Shown here: positions 41,928-49,614 of the stretch, in pieces
Numbering within the stretch: position 1 is the first letter of the stretch
How the letters are laid out: every line of letters begins with the position of its first letter
Source: Nocardioides sp. LHD-245
GTDB taxonomy: Bacteria; Actinomycetota; Actinomycetes; Propionibacteriales; Nocardioidaceae
DNA length: 64,000 bases
Direction of reading: 5' to 3'
NCBI RefSeq assembly: GCF_030929495.1
Contig: NZ_JAVFWN010000005.1
Coordinates: 62,001 to 126,000, forward strand
The notes under the pieces: model-generated
Database searches by the model: none
What the model saw: only the letters and a program-made list of their open reading frames with translations
Told to the model about the DNA's origin: nothing
Translations under genes and position numbers: made by a program

Positions 41928-44900
41928 TGCCGTCGGCGACGGCACGCCAGTTGGCGCGGACCTGGTCCGGCGCGATCAGCCACTGGGTGTCGACCGGCGG
42001 CAGCGGACTGCCGATCTCCTCCAGCCACATCTCCGTCGGGATCCAGGCCGAGCCCCGCTTCTTCTTCGCGACGGCGTCGAAGGCGCGACGGGCGTCGTCC
42101 GGGTCCTGGGTGTAGAGACCCCGCAGCGCCAGCAGGTGGGCGACGGCCGGACCGGTACTGCCGTAACTCGCCATGAGGGTGCGGACGCGACCGAGGAGGG
42201 CGCCGAACTCGTCGTCACGCTTGAGGGCCAGATACCCGAGCACCGTCAGGCAGTCGAGGTGAGCCGTGCGATGACCGGTGTCGACGGCGCGCTGGAGGAG
42301 CTCGACGACCTCGTCCCGCTCCACACCTTCGACCCGCGCCCGGTCCCTCAGGTTGGTGACCATCAGTTCCAGCCGGAACCGTCGCGAGGACTGCCGGGCG
42401 ACGTACGCGAGGTCGGCTTCGTTGCCCGGGGTGAGGCCGTGGAGCCGGTCGATGACAGTCCGGAAACGGTCGAGGATGTCGGGCCGGTGCTCGGCCTCAT
42501 AGGCGAGGGCCTCGTGGAAGCGTCGGGACGATCGGAGGGTGACGGCGTACTGGTGGTGGTGCTTCGCCGCGAAGTCCGGGTATCTCTCGACGGTCGCGGT
42601 CATCAGCCTGTGGGCCTCGTCGAACCGCGACAGGCTGCGCAGCCGGTAGACGGTGAACAGGTCGACGTGGGCGCCGATCTCCGGGTGGGCGGGCCGGATG
42701 GCCACCAGCGCGTCGGGAGCATCGGAGAAGGGCAGGGCGCACGCGTGCACGAACGCGAGGAGGGCCGCGATGTCGGTCGCGGCCTCCGGGCCGGGCGACG
42801 GAACGAGCCGGGCCAGCGCCGCGATGGACGGGCCGTCGTTCACGATCTTGGCCAGCCCGGGCGTGTAGATGTCCCACTCGTAGCCGAGCCGCAGCGCGAG
42901 CGCGGTCCCCTCGATCTGCGCGGCGTCGGATCCCTGCTCGTGCCCGTCCTCGACCCGGCGCACCGCCTCGGCCATGCCGCGCTCGGCGGCCTCACGCCAG
43001 TCGTTGTCGGACCAGTAGCCGACGGACTTGCGGTCGAGCTGGACGAGTCGCCGGATCTCGTCGTGGACCCGGAAGGGATAGATCGAGCCCTCGTCGTTCT
43101 CCTCGACGAGGGCGTACCGGATGGCGCGCTCGGCCGCGCCACCGCTGACCCCGGCGACCGCCGTCACCAGGTCGAGGTCGAAGGAGGGGAGGACGCAGGC
43201 CGCACGGAACGCGTCGGCCTCCTCCGGGGACAGCACCTCCAGGAGCTGGACGACGACCTGCGGCAGCTCACCGCCCAGGTCGGCGACGGTGTAGGTCCGC
43301 GCGGGTACGGCTCGTTCCAGGTTGTGCAGCAGCGCGAGCACCGCGTCGATGTGGAGCGGCAGACCGTCCGCGCGCGCGACGAGCTCGGAGACGACGTCGT
43401 CGGGGAGGTCCCATCCGGCGCCGGACCGGGACTGGTCGTAGATCCGCCGGACGTCCTCGTCGCTGAGCTTGCCGAGCAGGTGCTGGCGGGGATCCTCGGT
43501 CGCGCCCTCCGCCAGCCCCGGCCAGGAGGCCGCTCCCGCGTGGCCGAGCTCGGTGCGACGGGCGTCGGCCCAGCTGAGCCGGTTGCGACCGGTGACGACG
43601 AACAGCGCGTACGGCAGCTGGGCGACGAAGGACGCGATCGTCGCCTCCAGCGCGTGGTTGCCGTGCCGCTCGATCTTCTCGAAGGGGTCGACGAAGACGA
43701 CCAGCGCCGGCCGGCGGGAGGCCGGGAGGTAGAAGATCTCCTGGGTGAGGAGGTAGAGCAGGTCCGCGACGACGTCCGGCGCCTGCGATCCCTGCGGGAT
43801 GTGGCCGATCGCGTCGAACAGCTCGCCGAGGCCGTCGTACTCCTCGAACATCGGCAGCGACCGGCCGGCCACGTCGATCTCGTTGACGACGCGGCGGACG
43901 CTGGTGGCGCTCAGTGTGCTCGGGATGCCCATGCCGAGTTGGCCGGCGACGGTCTGGAGCGACAGCAGCATGTCGTCGGCCACCACGCCGGACAGGCCGA
44001 GGTCGCCGTCGCTCCCCCGGACGGCCTCGAAGTACGCCGCGAGGGCGAGATCGAGCGCGAGCCAGCGGTGCCCGACCGACGTGAGCGACCGGCGTAGCGA
44101 GAGCAGCAGGTCGCGGACGGGGAACACGCCCTCGGAGTCGTGGAAGTCCCAGCGCACCGGCACGACGCCGGGGTGCGGCCATCCGCCCCACTCGCAGGTC
44201 TCGGGCAGCCGCCCGGTGACCCACTGCTCCATCCGCTTCGACATCCCGGTCTTGCCGCGACCGCCCTGGCCGTAGAACACCAGCACGTTCGGGAAGACGC
44301 CGTCGGCGATCTCGACCGCGCCCCGCAGGCGGGCGAGCTGGTGCTCGACGGACGTCCGCAGCGCCTCGCTCTCGGGGACCCGGTCGGCGAAGGTGTCGGT
44401 CACCGACTGGTGGGGCCGCGGCCGCTGCCGCCGTGGCATGCCCGTCCTCGGCCTCGCGGCGGGCGGTAGGTCGGCAGGAGCGGTCGTCCGGCCGGGAGTG
44501 GGGGTGATGCCGTGGCGCGCCAGCGCATCCCTCAGCTCGACGAACACGTCCTCCCGCGCCCTCAGGGGCATCAGGATCTTCTGCTCGTCGCCGCTCAGGA
44601 AGTCGAGTCCCAGGGCGATCTCGTCGTCGAGCTGCATGACCAGGATCTCGGCGCCGTGCTTGAACGCCCAGTCGACCTCCATCCGCACGCCTCGGCGGCT
44701 GTAGGCGACGGTCGAGCCGAAGACGATGAAGAGGTTGGATCCGTCGATCCGCCGCGGGATGGACTCGGCCCAGGCCTCGGTCGGCTCGATGCCCTCGTCG
44801 TACCAGAGCTCGTAGCCCTCCCGGTGGAGCTGGGCGAGGAGCGGGTAGACCCGCACTGCGTCGCCATGGGCGTACGACACGAACGCGTACGGCCCTCCGC

Positions 44901-44955
44901 TGAGCGCGACCTTGAAGGGCAGCGGCATGTCCACGCGGCAGATCCTCTCATCCAT
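41905..44955 (-). CDS. TIR domain - STAND NTPase - helical repeat protein (NLR-like)
   Basis: A 1016-residue tripartite protein. Residues 21-115 are a TIR domain (GPYAFVSYAHGDAV; GYELWYDEGIEP; SNLFIVFGST) with Glu 93 in RRGVRMEVDWAF at the NADase catalytic position. Residues 229-236 (GQGGRGKT) are the P-loop of a STAND/NACHT-like NTPase and RPALVVFVDPFEK (415-427) is Walker B; a winged-helix-like part follows. The last 450 residues are Leu/Ala/Arg-rich TPR-like sensor repeats. In bacteria such architectures are anti-phage NLRs that deplete NAD on sensing infection. ATG 44955 has no ribosome site; ATG 44928 is possible. It converges on the DUF1704 gene. Confidence 0.85.
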   Translation of the reverse strand: MDERICRVDMPLPFKVALSGGPYAFVSYAHGDAVRVYPLLAQLHREGYELWYDEGIEPTEAWAESIPRRIDGSNLFIVFGSTVAYSRRGVRMEVDWAFKHGAEILVMQLDDEIALGLDFLSGDEQKILMPLRAREDVFVELRDALARHGITPTPGRTTAPADLPPAARPRTGMPRRQRPRPHQSVTDTFADRVPESEALRTSVEHQLARLRGAVEIADGVFPNVLVFYGQGGRGKTGMSKRMEQWVTGRLPETCEWGGWPHPGVVPVRWDFHDSEGVFPVRDLLLSLRRSLTSVGHRWLALDLALAAYFEAVRGSDGDLGLSGVVADDMLLSLQTVAGQLGMGIPSTLSATSVRRVVNEIDVAGRSLPMFEEYDGLGELFDAIGHIPQGSQAPDVVADLLYLLTQEIFYLPASRRPALVVFVDPFEKIERHGNHALEATIASFVAQLPYALFVVTGRNRLSWADARRTELGHAGAASWPGLAEGATEDPRQHLLGKLSDEDVRRIYDQSRSGAGWDLPDDVVSELVARADGLPLHIDAVLALLHNLERAVPARTYTVADLGGELPQVVVQLLEVLSPEEADAFRAACVLPSFDLDLVTAVAGVSGGAAERAIRYALVEENDEGSIYPFRVHDEIRRLVQLDRKSVGYWSDNDWREAAERGMAEAVRRVEDGHEQGSDAAQIEGTALALRLGYEWDIYTPGLAKIVNDGPSIAALARLVPSPGPEAATDIAALLAFVHACALPFSDAPDALVAIRPAHPEIGAHVDLFTVYRLRSLSRFDEAHRLMTATVERYPDFAAKHHHQYAVTLRSSRRFHEALAYEAEHRPDILDRFRTVIDRLHGLTPGNEADLAYVARQSSRRFRLELMVTNLRDRARVEGVERDEVVELLQRAVDTGHRTAHLDCLTVLGYLALKRDDEFGALLGRVRTLMASYGSTGPAVAHLLALRGLYTQDPDDARRAFDAVAKKKRGSAWIPTEMWLEEIGSPLPPVDTQWLIAPDQVRANWRAVADGIIARAPE

Positions 44956-44984
44956 CGAGGGGCACCGCTGTCGAACCGATCCTT

Positions 44985-45016
44985 CCGGCAGGAGCGATGA
45001 CGGCTGCTCCTGCCGG
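44985..45016 (-). terminator. Hairpin terminator of the zinc-ribbon gene
   Basis: CCGGCAGGAGC (44985-44995) pairs perfectly over 11 bp with GCTCCTGCCGG (45006-45016) around ten bases. It starts eight bases after the small zinc-ribbon stop on the minus strand and lies upstream of the TIR-STAND gene, which therefore needs its own promoter or readthrough. No U-tract. Confidence 0.75.
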
Positions 45017-45024
45017 GTCCGGGA

Positions 45025-45141
45025 TCAGCCCCACTTGATGCCGCACACGGGGCACTTGCGGTACTTCTCGTGGTACATCACCTCGGCGCCGCACGCGCGA
45101 CAGGTGTAGCCCCGAACGGCGAGGGCGATGGCTCGGATCAT
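45025..45141 (-). CDS. Small zinc-ribbon protein (38 residues)
   Basis: A very short but convincing gene. ATG 45141 is preceded by GAGGAGG six bases upstream. The product begins MIRAIALAVRGYTCRACG and has two CxxC knuckles, CRAC (14-17) and CPVC (30-33), separated by a basic loop (MYHEKYRK), then ends GIKWG. This is a rubredoxin-like or zinc-ribbon fold, possibly binding nucleic acid or protein. A perfect 11-bp hairpin follows the stop. It lies upstream of the TIR-STAND gene and downstream of the LuxR regulator on the same strand. Function unknown. Confidence 0.8.
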   Translation of the reverse strand: MIRAIALAVRGYTCRACGAEVMYHEKYRKCPVCGIKWG

Positions 45142-45202
45142 GATGGTCCTCCTCGGTCGATGTGGTGTGTCGACGTCTCTGACCGATCCCGGCGCTGCCG
45201 CA

Positions 45203-45253
45203 CTGGAGCATCCGCAGCAACAGGTCCCCCTCGGGCCGGCCGGACGGCAGGTC
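45203..45253 (-). pseudogene. Degraded fragment duplicated from the adjacent LuxR-type regulator gene
   Basis: Bases 45203-45248 match 45477-45522 inside the regulator gene at about 41 of 46 positions. On the minus strand the fragment reads LPSGRPEGDLLLRMLQCGSAG, against WPSGRPEWDPLLRLLQRGIT in the intact gene, preserving frame and the pre-HTH segment. The flanking sequence shows no further clear match. It sits in the 185-bp gap between the zinc-ribbon and regulator genes. A remnant of a former tandem regulator copy is inferred. Confidence 0.6.
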
Positions 45254-45326
45254 GGGCATCGTGATCAGGGCTGACCCGGGCGACGCGCTCGTGCACATCG
45301 CGACGCCGGTGGACTGATCAGGTCGA

Positions 45327-46292
45327 TCAGTCGACAGCGGTGTGGCGCATCCAGGCCGCACCGAGCGCGAACTGGCTCTCCACGCCGTAGTGCCTCATCG
45401 CGCTCCGGATCCGGCGCTGCGCGGTCCGTGGCGACAGCCCGAGCGCCCGGCCGGCCGCCTCCACGGTGATCCCGCGCTGGAGCAGCCGCAGCAGTGGGTC
45501 CCACTCGGGCCGGCCGGACGGCCAGCCCCAGCCCGCCACCGGCACCGCCTGCTCCCAGATCAGGTCGAAGAAGTCGGTCATCGCCCGGCTCAGCGGCGGG
45601 TAGGCGATCATCACCAGGTCGACGAGGTCGGCGCGACCCCACTGCGCGGGGACGACCAGGGTCTCGTCGGTGACCATCATCCAGCTCGGCACCAGCGGGT
45701 GCACCCGGAGCTGGGTGCCGGGCGCCACGCCGGCGTACAGCTCGGCCGGGTCGGCGCCGTCGGCGGCGGCGGACCCGACCACGGCGCGCAGGTCGAGCCC
45801 GGTCTCGCGCAGGTACTCCGCCGCGGCGTCGATGTCCTGGCCCACGTCGGCGGCGCCGAGCACCTCCGGCATGAACATGCTGACCCGGGTGGGCGGCCGC
45901 CAGGTCAGCTGCCGGGTCCACACCTCGCCGATCGGCACGGGCCCGCGCAGGATCTCGATGACGTGGTCCTCGCTGCCCGAGGCGCCGGCGCTCCAGCTCT
46001 CCACGAGGCGCGGCAGTCCCGCGAGCACGGCCTCCACGTCGCGCAGTCCGTCGCGCACGGAGGCGAGGTGGTCACCGACTGCCGAGATCGCCCGCCGCTC
46101 CGGGGACTGGTAGCCGAGCACGTCGTCCTCCCAGACCAGGTGCTGCGCGTCGACCAGCCGGGCGAGGCACTCCCGGGTCTCGTCGAGCGACAGGCCCAAC
46201 GACTCGGCCGCGTCCTTGGTGGTCACCGGGCGGCTGCGGAGGAGCAGGGCGAGAGCGTGGTCCAGCGGCTGCGGCGTACCCATCGATCCCAT
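45327..46292 (-). CDS. LuxR-type HTH regulator with TrmB-like N-terminus
   Basis: A 321-residue regulator. The N-terminal 60 residues form a winged-helix-like region (HALALLLRSRPVTTKDAAESLGLSLDETRECLARLVDAQHLV in outline). A central ligand-like domain follows. The C-terminal HTH is ITVEAAGRALGLSPRTAQRRIRSAMRHYGVES, LuxR-like. ATG 46292 has GAGGA three bases upstream; ATG 46283 is possible. It is divergent from the large secreted protein at 46473 across 180 bp. In that gap ATGAC (46345-46349) and GTCAT (46362-46366) form a weak inverted repeat. Control of the neighbouring secretome block is inferred. Confidence 0.82.
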   Translation of the reverse strand: MGSMGTPQPLDHALALLLRSRPVTTKDAAESLGLSLDETRECLARLVDAQHLVWEDDVLGYQSPERRAISAVGDHLASVRDGLRDVEAVLAGLPRLVESWSAGASGSEDHVIEILRGPVPIGEVWTRQLTWRPPTRVSMFMPEVLGAADVGQDIDAAAEYLRETGLDLRAVVGSAAADGADPAELYAGVAPGTQLRVHPLVPSWMMVTDETLVVPAQWGRADLVDLVMIAYPPLSRAMTDFFDLIWEQAVPVAGWGWPSGRPEWDPLLRLLQRGITVEAAGRALGLSPRTAQRRIRSAMRHYGVESQFALGAAWMRHTAVD

Positions 46293-46472
46293 CGGTCCTC
46301 ACCGAGCTCGTCCGGAGCGCCTCGGGGTGTGGCGGGTGTCTGCCATGACCGGTCGGCGCCAGTCATCTGGTCTTAACCTGCCACAGATCTCTCCGCGACG
46401 GATCGGTTCGAGCACATCTCGCCGGCCCGCCCCTGCTCCCTCCTGCCTCCAGCCTCCCGATCGGAGTCACGC

Positions 46473-49400
46473 ATGTCTCGGCTGTCCCTGTCCTGGCCGC
46501 GCCGGCTGCCTGCCGCCCTGTCCGCCCTCGCGCTGCTCGTCCCCGTCCTCCCCGTCACCCTCGTCGCCCTCGCCGCGCCCGCGCAGGCGGACGACGGCGC
46601 GACGGAGAACTGCGTCGAGGACTGGGAGTGCCTGTACTTCCGCTCCGGCTACACCGACACGGGCGAGGACAACCGGCCCAGCGAGGACAGCGCGTCCTGG
46701 GACCTGCTCCGCGTCACGGCGAAGCCCACGGACACGGGCGGACGGTCCTGGGAGGGCACCTTCCGGATCCGTCAGCACAGCACGGCCGGCCAGGAGGGCA
46801 GCACACCGCAGTGCATGGAGGCCAAGGCGTACATCGGCGACGCCAGCCTCAACGGGCCGGGCGCGGAGCTCGAGAACTGCGGCGACACCCCGAACCAGCG
46901 CTGGTACGTCGAGCCGGTCGGCGACGGTGGCGTCCTGGACACCCGGCCCGGGGCGTGGAACCCCTGGTGGCGGAGCAACGACACCACCTGGGAGAGCACG
47001 CAGCGCACGAGCACCAAGTTCTACCTCCGCAGCGCCGGCGAGGGCGACGTCGCCGACATGTGCTGGGGCGCGGAAGGCTCGGGCGGGCTCTACAAGCTGG
47101 GCGCCAACCCGTACAGCGGCCGCCTCTTCACCTGCGGCCACCCACCGACCGGCGGCGCGAACACCGGGGACAACGGGCAGCTCGACGAGGTCAACGCCCA
47201 CTGGAACCTCTACGACGAGTCGAACGGGATGCCGCCCATGCACCGCATCCCGGCCGATCAGGCACCGGTCACCGCCATCCTCCTCGCGTCCGCCCTCCAG
47301 CACGCCCTGGCGGAGTGCGCCGCGGACACCACCCGCGCCACCTGCGCCGGACAGTTGCACGACGAGGCCGGCCACACGGTCTCCGACTGGAGCCGGATCG
47401 ACCAGCTCGCGCTGAACGAGCAGGTGACGCCGACCACCATCACCAACGGCTGCGCCCCCGGACCGTCCGAGACCGGTGCCGGGGAGGACGACGGCGACGG
47501 CGACGGCGAGGACCCGCCGGACGGCGGCACGCCGACCGGCGGTGACGACGGCGCGGCCCGGGTCGTCTACAACGGCGGCGACAGCCCGATGACCACCACC
47601 TTGGGCAGCAGCGGCACGAACTCGTTCGGCACGTCCTACACCCACTCGCTGGGCGTGGAGGTGACCGCGGCGTACGACGCCTTCATCACCAAGGGCGAGG
47701 TGAAGGTGACGACCTCGCAGGCGTGGGGCAAGACCTGGTCGAGCAGCCACAGCGTCAGCCAGGACGTGACCTGGACGGTGCCGCCGCACCGTTACGCCAG
47801 GGCGACGGTCGCCTCCCAGGCACTGCAGCTGCAGGCGGCCTGGAGGTTCCACAGCGGCGCCGGGGCCTTCAACCCGTGGGAGACCGACGCGTTCTCGACG
47901 CTGACGGTGCCGTACTCGAGCGACCCGGCCGCGAACCAGCCCGACACGGTGCTCTCGGTCTACAACACCTGGGACTGGAAGGCCTGCTCGGCCGGCCCGC
48001 CCAGCGTCCTGGATCCCACGCGGCGTCCGCAGATCGAGAACACCACGGCACCGGGAACGGCACCGGCGGTCGACGACGTGCTCCAGGCGGTCACCGACAC
48101 CGCCTGGTGGCTGCGCCCCGAGGGTGACGACGAGTCCGTGACGCTGCGCTACCAGTGGTACCGGCAGCGCGGCTCCGAGCCGCCGGAGGCGATCGACCAC
48201 GCCCGCCAGCCGACGTACACCGTCACCGAGGACGACGTCACGGATCCGGAGATCCTCGACCGGGTCGGTCCCTACCACCTCTACGTCGGCGTCACCGACG
48301 TCGCCACGCAGTACCGGTTCGACTCCCTCGAGCACCGCTCGGTGTCGACCTCGGCGGTCAGCGAGACGCGCAGCGCCATCGGCGACACGCATCTCGAGCT
48401 GAGCCTGCTCAACCCGGACACCGACGCCGGCACCGACACGATCGTCGACGTCAGTGCCGCCGCCCCGGGCTCCCCGACGGAGCCCACCGGACAGGTGGTC
48501 CTGCAGGACAACGGCATCGTGGTGGGGGATCCGGTCACCCTCGGCGCCGACGGCACGGCCCGCACCCGGTTGCGGCTGGCGCGCGGCTCCCACGCGCTCG
48601 AGGCGGTCTACGAGGGCGACGGCACCGTCAGCGGTGCCCGCAGCGCGGTCGCGCGCACCACCATCACCGGAACCGCCAGCCGCACGTCCCTCACCCTCGC
48701 CAGCCCTGCCGGCCGGGTCGGGCAGGACACCACGGGCACGATCCGCGTGCGCTCCGACAGCGGGGCCGACGTGGTGCCCGGAGGCGTGGTGCAGCTACGG
48801 GCCGACGGACGCACGGTGGGCCCACCCGTCACCCTCGACGCCGACGGCACGGCTCAGGTGACGATCCCCGCGCCGACGGCGGCCGGGGCTCGCGAGCTGA
48901 CCGTCAGCTATGCCGGTGACACCGTCTTCGACCCGTCCACCAGCGCCCCCGTGACCCAGTACGTCGACGCGATCGGCACCCAGGTCGGCCTGGAGGCCAG
49001 CGCCCGGGTGACCTGGCGGCACGGCGCGGTGCGGCTGATGTCCGCCGTGACCGCGGCCGGGGCCGGCACGCCGCAGGGCCAGGTGCAGCTCTACCTGGAC
49101 GGACGCCCCGCGGGCACCCCGCTGGTCCTGGACAGCCAGGGCGTCGCCCGGGTCAAGCTCAAGGGCCTGGCCCTGGGCAGGCACCGGCTCGCGGTCCGCT
49201 TCCAGCCCACCGGCTCGGTCCACGCGGCCGCCACGTCGCCCGAGACCGTGCTCGTCGCACGACGTCACGGGGTGCGCACCACGATCAAGGCCGATCGCAC
49301 CCGGGTCCGCAGGGCACAGCACCTGGTGGTCCGCGGCACGGTGCACGCGCTCAAGAACGGGCCCTCGCCGGCCGGGCGGCGCGTGCAGCTGCTGGTCGAC

Positions 49401-49571
49401 GGTCGGGTGGTGAAGAGCGTGAAGGTGGCTCGCGACGGCAGCTACCGGATGACGATCCGCGGCGGCAAGCTCGCCGTGGGCGCGCACCGGGTCGAGGTGC
49501 GGTTCGTCGGCTCGAAGCGCGCCTCCGTGGCGCCGGACGTCTCGAAGGCGGTGGTGGTCACCCGGCGCTGA
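46473..49571 (+). CDS. Large secreted protein with aerolysin-like central region and C-terminal Ig-like repeats
   Basis: A 1032-residue exported protein. Residues 1-39 are a Sec signal (LPAALSALALLVPVLPVTLVALA, cleavage after AQA). The N-terminal part has paired Cys residues. An Asp/Gly-rich linker at about 330-355 leads to residues 360-480, where FGTSYTHSLGVEVTAAYDAF, GEVKVTTSQAWGKTW and VTWTVPPHRYARATV resemble the amphipathic strands and VPP turn of aerolysin/ETX-MTX2 beta-pore proteins. From about 640 there are four Ig-like units (QVVLQDNGIVVGDPVTLGADGTA and similar). The C-terminus is basic. Pore formation is a hypothesis from pattern only. Divergent from the LuxR-type regulator. Confidence 0.75.
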   Translation: MSRLSLSWPRRLPAALSALALLVPVLPVTLVALAAPAQADDGATENCVEDWECLYFRSGYTDTGEDNRPSEDSASWDLLRVTAKPTDTGGRSWEGTFRIRQHSTAGQEGSTPQCMEAKAYIGDASLNGPGAELENCGDTPNQRWYVEPVGDGGVLDTRPGAWNPWWRSNDTTWESTQRTSTKFYLRSAGEGDVADMCWGAEGSGGLYKLGANPYSGRLFTCGHPPTGGANTGDNGQLDEVNAHWNLYDESNGMPPMHRIPADQAPVTAILLASALQHALAECAADTTRATCAGQLHDEAGHTVSDWSRIDQLALNEQVTPTTITNGCAPGPSETGAGEDDGDGDGEDPPDGGTPTGGDDGAARVVYNGGDSPMTTTLGSSGTNSFGTSYTHSLGVEVTAAYDAFITKGEVKVTTSQAWGKTWSSSHSVSQDVTWTVPPHRYARATVASQALQLQAAWRFHSGAGAFNPWETDAFSTLTVPYSSDPAANQPDTVLSVYNTWDWKACSAGPPSVLDPTRRPQIENTTAPGTAPAVDDVLQAVTDTAWWLRPEGDDESVTLRYQWYRQRGSEPPEAIDHARQPTYTVTEDDVTDPEILDRVGPYHLYVGVTDVATQYRFDSLEHRSVSTSAVSETRSAIGDTHLELSLLNPDTDAGTDTIVDVSAAAPGSPTEPTGQVVLQDNGIVVGDPVTLGADGTARTRLRLARGSHALEAVYEGDGTVSGARSAVARTTITGTASRTSLTLASPAGRVGQDTTGTIRVRSDSGADVVPGGVVQLRADGRTVGPPVTLDADGTAQVTIPAPTAAGARELTVSYAGDTVFDPSTSAPVTQYVDAIGTQVGLEASARVTWRHGAVRLMSAVTAAGAGTPQGQVQLYLDGRPAGTPLVLDSQGVARVKLKGLALGRHRLAVRFQPTGSVHAAATSPETVLVARRHGVRTTIKADRTRVRRAQHLVVRGTVHALKNGPSPAGRRVQLLVDGRVVKSVKVARDGSYRMTIRGGKLAVGAHRVEVRFVGSKRASVAPDVSKAVVVTRR

Positions 49572-49578
49572 GCCACGG

Positions 49579-49608
49579 CCGGAGGGCACCTCCTCCGGAC
49601 ACTAGGAT
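49579..49608 (+). terminator. Hairpin terminator, then -10 of the next gene
   Basis: CCGGAGG (49579-49585) pairs with CCTCCGG (49592-49598) over a six-base loop, seven bases after the secreted protein stop. Directly after it TAGGAT (49603-49608) ends six bases before the ATG at 49615, giving a leaderless promoter for the AAA gene. Terminator and promoter are packed into 43 bp. Confidence 0.65.
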
Positions 49609-49614
49609 CGCCTC

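Noticed and set aside
46467..48593. Long minus-strand open frame antisense to the secreted Ig-repeat protein
   Set aside because: No motifs, biased composition, and the plus-strand gene has a signal peptide and clear repeats.
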